Below, one piece after another: positions 35,395-41,692 of a stretch of DNA of 43,816 bases. The DNA lies in the NCBI GenBank assembly GCA_028287545.1, contig JAQBPL010000215.1, positions 1-43,816 of the forward strand, read 5' to 3'. The notes under the pieces are model-generated. The model ran no database searches, had not been told where the DNA came from, and saw nothing but the letters and a program-made list of their open reading frames with translations. The DNA is from Vulcanimicrobiota bacterium. Lineage in GTDB: Bacteria; Eremiobacterota; Eremiobacteria; Baltobacterales; Baltobacteraceae. Made by a program: the position numbers and the translations under genes. Positions within the stretch are counted from its first letter, which is position 1. Each line of letters starts with the position of its first letter.

Positions 35395-36126
35395 ATGAAG
35401 CGCGCCTTGGCCGTCGCACTCATCACCTTGGCGACGGGCGCCGGAACCATCGTCGCCTGCTGGACGGGTTACGCGCTGGTCGCGTGGCTCGGCTACGGCC
35501 GGCTCCAGGTCGACCGGCGTCCCGATGCGCTGTTCGATCGTTTCATGCCGGTGTACGAGATTGCGGAGCGGCACGAAACGCGCGTTGCCGCGCCCGCGCA
35601 CGTGACCTATGCCGCCGCCTGCGCGTTCGACTTGCAGCGGTCCGCGATCGTCCGCGCAATCTTCCGCGGGCGCGAGATTCTGCTGCGCGCGCCGCGCGAG
35701 CGCGAAGTGCTTCCGACGCAACTGCTCGCGCAGACGCTGCGGATCGGGTGGGGCGTATTGGCCGAGGACCCCGGGCACGAATTCGTGATGGGCGCCGTGA
35801 CGCAGCCCTGGGAACCGCAGGTGACGTTTCACGCGGTGCCGCCCGATCGCTTCGCATCGTTCGGCACACCGGGATACGCGCAAATCGCCTGGTCGATTTC
35901 GGCCGATCGTATCGACGAACGGACGTCGCTGCTTCGCACGATCACTCGAGTCCGCACGACGGACGCCGCTTCGCGCGAAAAGTTCCGGCGCTACTGGGCG
36001 ACCTACTCGCCCGGAATCTTGCTGATCCGCTTCGCGGCGCTGCGGGTCGTGCGAGGCGAAGCCGAGCGCCGATATCGGGAAATGGGCAGAGACGTTCAAC
36101 CTTCGCCGTGCCCACGGAACTCGTAG
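35395..36126 (+). CDS. Membrane-anchored SRPBCC/polyketide-cyclase-like protein
   Basis: 243 residues. One N-terminal membrane helix (VALITLATGAGTIVACWTGYAL) is followed by a domain with an SRPBCC-like course: FMPVYEIAERHETRVAAPAH, IVRAIFRGREILLRA, GWGVLAEDPGHEFVMGAVTQPW, FGTPGYAQIAWSISADRID, LLRTITRVRTTDAASREKFRRYWATYSPGILLIR. Likely binds a lipid or other hydrophobic ligand. GGACGGAG directly precedes the ATG. Its 3' end overlaps the convergent gene at 36096 by 31 nt. Confidence 0.72.
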   Translation: MKRALAVALITLATGAGTIVACWTGYALVAWLGYGRLQVDRRPDALFDRFMPVYEIAERHETRVAAPAHVTYAAACAFDLQRSAIVRAIFRGREILLRAPREREVLPTQLLAQTLRIGWGVLAEDPGHEFVMGAVTQPWEPQVTFHAVPPDRFASFGTPGYAQIAWSISADRIDERTSLLRTITRVRTTDAASREKFRRYWATYSPGILLIRFAALRVVRGEAERRYREMGRDVQPSPCPRNS

Positions 36127-36746
36127 GTCTTGCCGAGCCGCTCGTGGGAGTTCGTCGCGGCGAGCGAGGCGGCCGATTGTTTGCCGAGCAGACGCTCCAG
36201 AACGACGCCCTCGAGGAACCCGACGAACGCGGCCGCTGCGCCAATCGTTAGAAGGATCGCGAGGACGAGAACGACCGGGCCGGCATTGGACACCGCGGCC
36301 ATTGCGCTGCCGCCGAGAATCAACGACGGAAGCGCGATGCATCAGGCGACGGCGCGCGCAACGATCCACCATAGCGGTCGGTGCGTCTGCTCCCTCAGGA
36401 TGATCGCCTGCGGCAGCGCCATGAAGGCGCCCACCAGCGCGCCGAGGGCAGCACCGAGTGCGGCTTGCGCGGCAAGGTTCCATTCCGAGACAACGGCGGC
36501 GTACGGTCCCGTGTCGGCCGCGAACTGCACGCTGCGGCCCAAGAGCGCTCCGGCGATCGTCGCTGCGACCCAGCCATCCGCGAGCCGCGGGCGCGCTTTG
36601 CGCAGGATCCAGCGCTGGCCGAAACCGAGGAGGAGACCCTCCAGCAGCGCGACGCCGATGACGGTGCCCCACGACTCGGCCTCCGCGACCAGCGCGATGC
36701 AGACGACGATGGTCTCGACCACCGCAGAGACGACGACCCATCTCAC
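36096..36746 (-). pseudogene. Polytopic membrane protein interrupted by an in-frame TGA
   Basis: Two frames in the same phase, 36342-36746 (134 codons from GTG) and 36096-36341, are separated only by a TGA at 36342-36344. Before the stop the product reads LGALVGAFMALPQAIILREQ and PLWWIVARAVA; after it comes CIALPSLILGGSAMAAV, then IGAAAAFVGFLEGVVLERLL. That is the second half of an internally repeated membrane protein, so one gene has been cut by a nonsense change (or is read through). The 5' end is also odd: the SD GGAGGA (36776-36771) is followed by ATG-TGA in the same frame, and an alternative GTG frame (TDTSLRREM) would need a frameshift near 36738 to join. Confidence 0.6.
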
Positions 36747-36784
36747 GACGAAGCGATGTATCTGTCACATTCCTCCGAGTCTAC

Positions 36785-36817
36785 AGCCTACGGCGAAATT
36801 GAGAACGGCGCGTGAAC
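36785..36817 (-). promoter_or_regulatory. Leftward box promoter of the interrupted membrane gene
   Basis: Minus strand: GTTCAC-GCGCC-GTTCTC (36817 to 36801), 10 nt, TAGGCT (36790 to 36785). The predicted start near 36778 leaves a short leader with an SD-like GGAGGA, so this one is not leaderless. Confidence 0.6.
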
Positions 36818-36831
36818 GTCCGGCGAGATGC

Positions 36832-36864
36832 CTTCACAGTATTTGCACCCGCGCTCGTTAGTAT
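36832..36864 (+). promoter_or_regulatory. Rightward box promoter upstream of 36871/37007
   Basis: CTTCAC-AGTAT-TTGCAC (36832-36848), 10 nt, TAGTAT (36859-36864), 6 nt, GTG 36871. Spacing is the same as in the leaderless promoters. It would also transcribe the oxidase-like gene at 37007. Confidence 0.6.
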
Positions 36865-36870
36865 CGCCAC

Positions 36871-36982
36871 GTGACGAGCACAGCTCACGGTCGCCGGCGT
36901 TGGGGTCTTGGGCTCCGGCGTGAGCGCCGCGGTCTTTGAGGCACGCCACCGAGACGCTTGGGTGGCGGCGAAGAGCTCGTAG
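36871..36982 (+). pseudogene. Possible frameshifted remnant of a Rossmann-fold gene
   Basis: GTG 36871, exactly at the leaderless position after TAGTAT, opens a 22-codon frame (TSTAHGRRRW...). One base out of phase, from 36890, the sequence reads VAGVGVLGSGVSAAVFEARH and ends at TAG 36980. That resembles the dinucleotide-binding start of NAD(P)-dependent dehydrogenases. A single indel would join the two. It may be a decayed gene whose promoter now serves the gene at 37007, or the 22-codon frame may be a short leader. Confidence 0.35.
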
Positions 36983-37006
36983 TCGCGGGGACTTTGTCGA
37001 CGGCAA

Positions 37007-37459
37007 ATGGATAATCAAATCAGACAGAAGATCCTAGCGCTTTTGGATCAGCATCGGACTATGACGATTGCCACGCTAAGGCCGGACGGCTGGCCGCAAG
37101 CGACGACGGTAGGCTATGCGAACGAAGGCCTCACGCTGTACTTTCTCTGCGGCTCGGATAGTCAAAAAGCGGAAAATCTCGCGCGAGACGATCGGGTATC
37201 GCTGACGATCGATCACGACACGCCGCAAGTAATGGACATCACCGGACTTTCCATGGCCGCCCGCGCGCAAGCCGTGGCCGATCCGGCCGAAGCCGAGAAG
37301 GCTTTGCGCTTGCTCATGCTGAGGTATCCGCAGCAGGCCTCAATACCGGTGCCAATGCCGACCCCGGCGGACGTCCGCATATTTCGCGTGACGCCGACTG
37401 TGATCTCCGTGCTCGACTACGCCAAGGGCTTCGCGCACGCCGATCTCGTCACGTGCTAG
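37007..37459 (+). CDS. Pyridoxamine 5'-phosphate oxidase-like (FMN/F420-type split barrel) protein
   Basis: 150 residues in the split-barrel flavin fold: MTIATLRPDGWPQATTVGYA, LTLYFLCGSDSQKAENLARDDRVSLTID, GLSMAARAQAVADPAEAEKAL, VRIFRVTPTVISVLDYAKGF. It may bind FMN, F420 or heme. The 5' half is less GC-rich than its neighbours. No box lies directly before it; it is probably read from the promoter at 36832. Its stop overlaps the convergent acetyltransferase stop at a shared CTAG. Confidence 0.8.
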   Translation: MDNQIRQKILALLDQHRTMTIATLRPDGWPQATTVGYANEGLTLYFLCGSDSQKAENLARDDRVSLTIDHDTPQVMDITGLSMAARAQAVADPAEAEKALRLLMLRYPQQASIPVPMPTPADVRIFRVTPTVISVLDYAKGFAHADLVTC

Positions 37460-37941
37460 GGCCGTGCGCCGATCTGGAGCGTCACGTGAACGCCGCCGCC
37501 GAAAAACCGTTCCTGCGTTGGGAATCCATTCTCGTTCAGGATCGCGAGCATCGCGACGTTGCCGCGCATCGTGTCGGCGTGTAACGTACGGATGCCTCGG
37601 GCGCGCAGCTCGGCCACGATCGCGGTGAATAGCGCCGTTCCGACGCCGTGATGCTGCTCGCGATCGCGCACGACGAACGCGGCCTCCGCCTCCTGCGGTG
37701 CGAGCATCGCGGCATACGCTTCCCCGACGATCTCTCCGCTCGAGTTCTCCGCGATCAGCGCGAAGTCGCCGCCGCCGCACCCGACCTCGCGGCTCAGTTC
37801 CTCGGTCGCGAAAGCGCGGGACACGCCGCCCATGAAGCGCCGCACGATGGAATCGGGTGAGAGCGACCGTACGAGTGCGCCGATCCCCGCGGCGTCCGTA
37901 GCAACGGCGCGCCGCACGCTGATTGCTCTATCGCTCACCAT
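37456..37941 (-). CDS. GNAT-family acetyltransferase
   Basis: 161 residues: ISVRRAVATDAAGIGALVRSL at the N-terminus, FALIAENSSGEIVGEAYAAM, EAAFVVRDREQHHGVGTALFTAIVAEL (acetyl-CoA pyrophosphate loop, Q/RxxGxG/A form), GIRTLHADTMRGNVAMLAILNENGF. The C-terminal pattern resembles acetyltransferase domains attached to acetyl-CoA synthetase-like proteins. ATG 37941 stands 6 nt after a -10-like CACACT, so it is probably leaderless. The substrate is unknown; protein lysine acetylation would fit an acetyl-metabolism regulon, but that is inference. Confidence 0.82.
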   Translation of the reverse strand: MVSDRAISVRRAVATDAAGIGALVRSLSPDSIVRRFMGGVSRAFATEELSREVGCGGGDFALIAENSSGEIVGEAYAAMLAPQEAEAAFVVRDREQHHGVGTALFTAIVAELRARGIRTLHADTMRGNVAMLAILNENGFPTQERFFGGGVHVTLQIGARP

Positions 37942-37947
37942 GTTCGC

Positions 37948-37980
37948 AGTGTGCCGCACCGCTGTGAACAACTCGCGAAG
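37948..37980 (-). promoter_or_regulatory. Leftward box promoter of the acetyltransferase
   Basis: Minus strand: CTTCGC-GAGTT-GTTCAC (37980 to 37964), 10 nt, CACACT (37953 to 37948), 6 nt, ATG 37941. It shares the GAGTT spacer with the box of the response regulator (41051-41035). Confidence 0.55.
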
Positions 37981-37984
37981 GACG

Positions 37985-38017
37985 GTTCACGCCATCGTCA
38001 CAGCGCGGTGAGAGGAT
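37985..38017 (+). promoter_or_regulatory. Rightward box promoter of Usp 3
   Basis: GTTCAC-GCCAT-CGTCAC (37985-38001), 10 nt, GAGGAT (38012-38017), 6 nt, ATG 38024. The whole divergent element 37963-38001 aligns without gaps with 41034-41072. Confidence 0.6.
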
Positions 38018-38023
38018 CCGCGC

Positions 38024-38992
38024 ATGGGCCTCTTTTCCCGGATTCTCGTTGCCGTCGATGGTTCTGGCCCGTCCAAGGCCGCCGTCCAGTTCGCGTTGCG
38101 GCTAGCCGCACCGGCGCGGCATGAGACGGTCCGCTTCGTTTCCGTCTTCGAGCGCGACTCGCTCATCGGGCGCTGCACGTCGGACGTCGCCTCGGGACTG
38201 GCGATGGACGCGGTGCTGGATGCGGCGCAGGCGGAGTGCCAGGCTGCGCTCGATACCTCGAAGGAGGCCGCGCGCGTCGCCGGCGTCGAGGCGACGTTCG
38301 TCATGCGGACCGGACTCGCGGTCGATGCGATCCTCGACGAAGCGCGTGAGTGGAATGCATCGTGCATCGCGGTCGGGACGCGCGGTTGGAAGGGGATAGC
38401 GCGCGCATTTTTCGGCAGCTGCGCCGAGGGCGTGCTGCGCCGCAGCCCGGTCCCGGTCCTCATCGGGCATGCGACATCCGCCTACGTCGGGGATCCGTTC
38501 GAGCGCATCCTGTGCGCGGTCGATGACTCGCCCGCCGCGCGGCGAGCCTTCGAGGGAGCGGTCGCCCTCGCGGTTGAGCGCGACGCCGAGCTGCACGTCC
38601 TCTCGGTCGTGCAGGTCGCCGACATGTACGCAGCCGCATTCGAACTCGAAGGCTTCGACCCGGATGGGTCGATGAGCGCGATCTACGCCGAGGCGAAGGC
38701 GGCGGTCAAGGCGCTCGGCGCCGACGCGATCACACACGGCGCGCGCGTGAAGCCCCACGTCCTGGGCGGCTCCGACGTCGCGGAGCGGATCGTGCAGTGC
38801 GCGACGACAAGCCGCTGTGGTGTCATCGTGCTCGGAACGCATGGCCGCGGCGGGATCCGGCGTACGATCCTCGGCAGCACGGCCGAAGGCGTTCTCCGCT
38901 CGACCACGATCCCCGTGATCGCGTTCCGCGATCCGCGCACGCTCGAGGACGCCGAGGATGAACTCGGAGCCGAGGCCTTTACCGCGCCGTGA
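38024..38992 (+). CDS. Tandem-domain universal stress protein (Usp 3)
   Basis: 322 residues, two UspA domains: RILVAVDGSGPSKAAVQFAL ... AVGTRGWKGIARAFFGSCAE and RILCAVDDSPAARRAFEGAV ... VLGTHGRGGIRRTILGSTAE. Both ATP loops are intact. ATG 38024 coincides with the predicted transcription start and there is no SD. Its 3' end overlaps ackA (opposite strand) by 14 nt. Confidence 0.9.
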   Translation: MGLFSRILVAVDGSGPSKAAVQFALRLAAPARHETVRFVSVFERDSLIGRCTSDVASGLAMDAVLDAAQAECQAALDTSKEAARVAGVEATFVMRTGLAVDAILDEAREWNASCIAVGTRGWKGIARAFFGSCAEGVLRRSPVPVLIGHATSAYVGDPFERILCAVDDSPAARRAFEGAVALAVERDAELHVLSVVQVADMYAAAFELEGFDPDGSMSAIYAEAKAAVKALGADAITHGARVKPHVLGGSDVAERIVQCATTSRCGVIVLGTHGRGGIRRTILGSTAEGVLRSTTIPVIAFRDPRTLEDAEDELGAEAFTAP

Positions 38993-40085
38993 ACGCGGCG
39001 CGCGCGAGTTGCCATCCCTCGCGCGCGGCGACGACGTACACGGCGACGCGCGAGCGCTCCTCCGAGATGCGGCCTTCGCCGTCGAGCGTAGCGTTGCGGT
39101 GTTCGTCGACCAGTGCTCCCGCCGCCGCGGCGCCTTGCACGCCGGCCGCGCGGATCTCGCGGGCGTGCTCGCCCACGCCGCCGGTGAAGACGATGAGGTC
39201 GACGCCGCCGAGGACGCCGATCATCGCGCCGATCCCGGCGCGCAAGCGCCAGGCGAGCACGTCTAGCGCGAGACGTGCGTCGGCGTCGTCGTGCGCGGCG
39301 AGCAGTTCGCGCACGTCGCCGCTGCGCCCCGAGATTCCGAGCAAGCCGGACCGGCGTTCGAGCACGTCCTCGAGTTCGCCCGCCGACATGCCGCTGCGCA
39401 GCAGATGCAGCAGCAAGCCCGGATCGACGGAGCCGCTGCGCGTCGCCATCGGCAGGCCTTCGAGCGGCGTGTAGCCCATCGTCGTGTCGATGCTCGTCCC
39501 GCCGCGGATCGCGCAGAGCGACGAGCCGCCGCCGAGGTGCGCGGTCACGACCCGTGTGTCGGAGACGTCGAGCCCGGCCAGCGCAGACGCACGATGCGCC
39601 GCGTACTCGTGGCTCAAGCCGTGATATCCCAAACGCCGCAACCCGGACCGAGTGAGCTCGCGCGGCAGCGCGTACGTCGTCGCGGCAACCGGCATCGTGC
39701 GATGAAAGGCGCCGTCGGAGACCGCGAGTTGCGCCAGCTCCGGACGGAGGCGGCGAACGGTCGCGACCGCCTCGAGCGCGCGAGCATCGTGCAGCGGGGC
39801 CTCGCCGGCAACGCCCACGATGTTCGCCGCTGCGCCGTCGTCGAGCCGCAGTACGGGAGGCGATCCGTCGGGCAGCCGCACGAAGCGGTGCGCGACGACA
39901 TCGACCTCCTCGGACAGCGCCGTTGCGAGCCCGTCTTCCGCGGACCCGGTCTGCCTGGCCGGCGCGGGCGGCGGCGGATCGGCGAGTCGCGACAGCGGCG
40001 AGACGAGGTCGTATCGCTCGACCTTGAGACTGGTCGACCCGGCGTTGACGGTGAGAACGCGCAGACGGCCTGGCTTGCCGCTCAG
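38979..40085 (-). CDS. ackA: Acetate kinase, probable CTG start
   Basis: Interconverts acetyl phosphate plus ADP and acetate plus ATP. 368 residues if begun at CTG 40085. Motifs: LTVNAGSTSLKVERYDLV (N-terminal ATP/acetate site), LGYHGLSHEYAAHRA, VTAHLGGGSSLCAIRGG, TTMGYTPLEGLPMATRSGSVDP, IVFTGGVGEHA. The conserved N-terminus is encoded upstream of the first ATG/GTG (GTG 39881), and no ATG, GTG or TTG lies in frame between it and the preceding gene. A CTG at 40085 overlaps that gene's TGA as CTGA, just like the GTGA junctions elsewhere. Third gene of the regulator operon. Confidence 0.88.
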   Translation of the reverse strand: MSGKPGRLRVLTVNAGSTSLKVERYDLVSPLSRLADPPPPAPARQTGSAEDGLATALSEEVDVVAHRFVRLPDGSPPVLRLDDGAAANIVGVAGEAPLHDARALEAVATVRRLRPELAQLAVSDGAFHRTMPVAATTYALPRELTRSGLRRLGYHGLSHEYAAHRASALAGLDVSDTRVVTAHLGGGSSLCAIRGGTSIDTTMGYTPLEGLPMATRSGSVDPGLLLHLLRSGMSAGELEDVLERRSGLLGISGRSGDVRELLAAHDDADARLALDVLAWRLRAGIGAMIGVLGGVDLIVFTGGVGEHAREIRAAGVQGAAAAGALVDEHRNATLDGEGRISEERSRVAVYVVAAREGWQLARAAFTAR

Positions 40086-40258
40086 CGTTGCAGTTCGCCC
40101 GGCGGGATCTCGCCCAGTAAGGTCTCGACCTGCTGGAGTGCGTCCAGCACCGCCGTCAGACGCGCAGGCGTCGGTTCGAGAACGCCGTCGCGGAACGCCT
40201 CGACGTTTGCCACCGCGACCGCCAGGTGATTGCGGATCTCATGCACGAGGCCGCTCAC
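40082..40258 (-). CDS. 58-residue stand-alone histidine-kinase dimerisation (DHp)-like protein
   Basis: The peptide begins MSGLVHEIRNHLAVAVANVE and continues with a second helix (TPARLTAVLDALQQVETLL). HEIRNHL is the H-box form of the HisKA phospho-acceptor helix, with His6 as the candidate phosphorylation site, and two helices of this length form the DHp hairpin. No ATPase domain is present. GTG 40258 overlaps the regulator stop as GTGA and its own TGA overlaps ackA's CTG, so it is locked into the operon. It could be a phosphotransfer protein, phosphatase or docking factor of the regulator, or the remnant of a lost kinase. Confidence 0.7.
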   Translation of the reverse strand: MSGLVHEIRNHLAVAVANVEAFRDGVLEPTPARLTAVLDALQQVETLLGEIPPGELQR

Positions 40259-41010
40259 GCCGGGTCGACCATCTTGTAGCCGACGCCGAACACCGTGACG
40301 ATATAGCGCGGATTCGCCGGCTCGGCTTCAATGCGCGCGCGCAGGTTGGCGATGTGGCGGTCGAGCGTGCGGTCGAAGACGTCGCCGTCGACGCTCACGC
40401 GTTGGAGCAGCTGGTCGCGCGTGAGCGTTTGACCCACGTGCGACGAGAGGACCTCGAGGATCTTGAACTGCGTCGGCGTGAGCGTGACCGGCTTGCCGTC
40501 GAGTTGCACGTCGTGCGCCGCCAGATCGATCGTGATCGCGCCGACGCGCCGTTCGTTCGATTTCGACGGCACCTCGCGGCGCTCGGTGCGGCGGAGCACG
40601 CTTTTGACGCGCGCGACGACCTCCCGTGGACTGAACGGCTTGCCGACGTAGTCGTCGGCTCCGAGCTCGAGCCCGACCACCCGGTCGATCTCATCGACGC
40701 GACCGGTCAGCATGATAATCGGGACGTCGCGCAGGGCCCGCATGCGCCGCAGCACCTCGGTGCCCGGCCAACTGGGCAGGTTGATGTCGAGCAGCACCAG
40801 GTCCGGGCGGCGGCGCTCGAACAACTCGAGGGCCAGCGGTCCATCGCCGGCGCTCACGACGTCGAAGCCGTCGTCGCGAAGGTATTGCTCCAGAACTTCG
40901 ACCAGCGCCGGCTCGTCGTCCACGACCAGCACGGTCCTGCGGGTCACGGCGGTCACGATCTCCCCGATTTCGGTCACCCAGGCCGCAGGTCCCCTCTCGG
41001 TCGCATCCAT
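40255..41010 (-). CDS. OmpR/PhoB-family response regulator
   Basis: 251 residues. Receiver domain: VLVVDDEPALVEVLEQYLRD (acidic pocket Asp31-Asp32), LVLLDINLPSWPG (phospho-Asp75), IIMLTGR (Thr102), YVGKPFSPRE (Lys124). C-terminal winged helix from about residue 155: LDGKPVTLTPTQFKILEVLSS, RDQLLQRVSVDGDVFDRTLDRHIANLRARIE and VFGVGYKMV. ATG 41010 stands 8 nt after a -10-like TACGGT, with a GTTCCC/CTTCAC box in front, so it is probably autoregulated. There is no adjacent full kinase; the operon instead continues with a DHp-like peptide and acetate kinase. Confidence 0.93.
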   Translation of the reverse strand: MDATERGPAAWVTEIGEIVTAVTRRTVLVVDDEPALVEVLEQYLRDDGFDVVSAGDGPLALELFERRRPDLVLLDINLPSWPGTEVLRRMRALRDVPIIMLTGRVDEIDRVVGLELGADDYVGKPFSPREVVARVKSVLRRTERREVPSKSNERRVGAITIDLAAHDVQLDGKPVTLTPTQFKILEVLSSHVGQTLTRDQLLQRVSVDGDVFDRTLDRHIANLRARIEAEPANPRYIVTVFGVGYKMVDPA

Positions 41011-41018
41011 GTCCGGCG

Positions 41019-41051
41019 ACCGTACCGGTGAGCTGTGAAGAACTCGGGAAC
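41019..41051 (-). promoter_or_regulatory. Leftward box promoter of the response-regulator operon
   Basis: Minus strand: GTTCCC-GAGTT-CTTCAC (41051 to 41035), 10 nt, TACGGT (41024 to 41019), 8 nt, ATG 41010. Suggests autoregulation. Confidence 0.6.
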
Positions 41052-41055
41052 GCGC

Positions 41056-41100
41056 GTTCACGCGGCGTTCACTGCGTCCGCCGCCAGCCGCGCCTACCAT
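41056..41100 (+). promoter_or_regulatory. Rightward box promoter of the ba3 oxidase operon
   Basis: GTTCAC-GCGGC-GTTCAC (41056-41072), 22 nt, TACCAT (41095-41100), 6 nt, ATG 41107. It has the same long spacing and perfect repeat as the xfp promoter. Confidence 0.65.
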
Positions 41101-41106
41101 AGCGCC

Positions 41107-41223
41107 ATGAGAGCTTCAGGTGACGAGCCGCTCCCCGCGACGCTCGCCTTCGTCTTCACGCTCGGCGCGTTGATCGTGGTCGGGTGGTTCGCGATGTACG
41201 TCTTGCTCCGGGCGAGGTGGTGA
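41107..41223 (+). CDS. cbaD: Cytochrome ba3-type oxidase small subunit IIa
   Basis: A 38-residue single-helix protein (MRASGDEPLPATLAFVFTLG, then ALIVVGWFAMYVLLRARW) immediately upstream of oxidase subunit II. Size, single helix and position match the subunit IIa of ba3-type oxidases. The ATG stands 6 nt after TACCAT, so the operon mRNA appears leaderless. Confidence 0.7.
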   Translation: MRASGDEPLPATLAFVFTLGALIVVGWFAMYVLLRARW

Positions 41224-41224
41224 C

Positions 41225-41692
41225 GTGCACGTTCACCGGCAAGAACGCCTCTGGCTGACGGCCGGGCTGGCGATGCTCGTGCTGTTCGCCGCGGTGATCA
41301 CGACGTCGGCGCTCGTCGACGGCTTCGTCCCGCCCAGCCGCATTCAGAGCATCGATCCGACGAGGGTGTCGCAGACGCCGCCGTTCGATCATCCCGGCCT
41401 GCGCAAGATCGCCGACGGCGCGTACGAGGCGTACTACGTCGCTCGCATCTTCTCGTTCTCACCCACGGAGATTCGCGTGCCGGCCGGCTCGCGCGTGACG
41501 TTCTACGTCACGAGCGCCGACGTCGAGCACGGCTTCAGCATCCCCGAGACCGGCGTGAACACGATGGTGACGCCGGGCTGGGTCAGCAGCGTCTCGCACA
41601 CGTTCAAGCAGCGTGGGACCTTCCTGCTCGTCTGCAACGAATATTGCGGCGGCGGCCACCAGATGATGGCCGCGAAAGTGACCGTGGAGTGA
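41225..41692 (+). CDS. cbaB: Cytochrome c oxidase subunit II, ba3 type
   Basis: 155 residues: one N-terminal membrane helix (LTAGLAMLVLFAAVITTSAL) and a cupredoxin domain facing outward. The CuA site is complete: HGFSIPETGVNT (first His) and CNEYCGGGHQMM (two Cys, His, Met). The short length and single helix are typical of ba3 rather than aa3 subunit II. GTG 41225 begins one nucleotide after the previous stop. Confidence 0.92.
   Translation: MHVHRQERLWLTAGLAMLVLFAAVITTSALVDGFVPPSRIQSIDPTRVSQTPPFDHPGLRKIADGAYEAYYVARIFSFSPTEIRVPAGSRVTFYVTSADVEHGFSIPETGVNTMVTPGWVSSVSHTFKQRGTFLLVCNEYCGGGHQMMAAKVTVE

Noticed and set aside
35326..36768. Long open frame on the minus strand (480 codons) antisense to the 35395 gene
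   Set aside because: Product is Arg-rich low-complexity in its first half and has no family signal; it is a high-GC shadow of the membrane genes. Only its first ten codons may matter as a frameshifted start for the 36746 gene.
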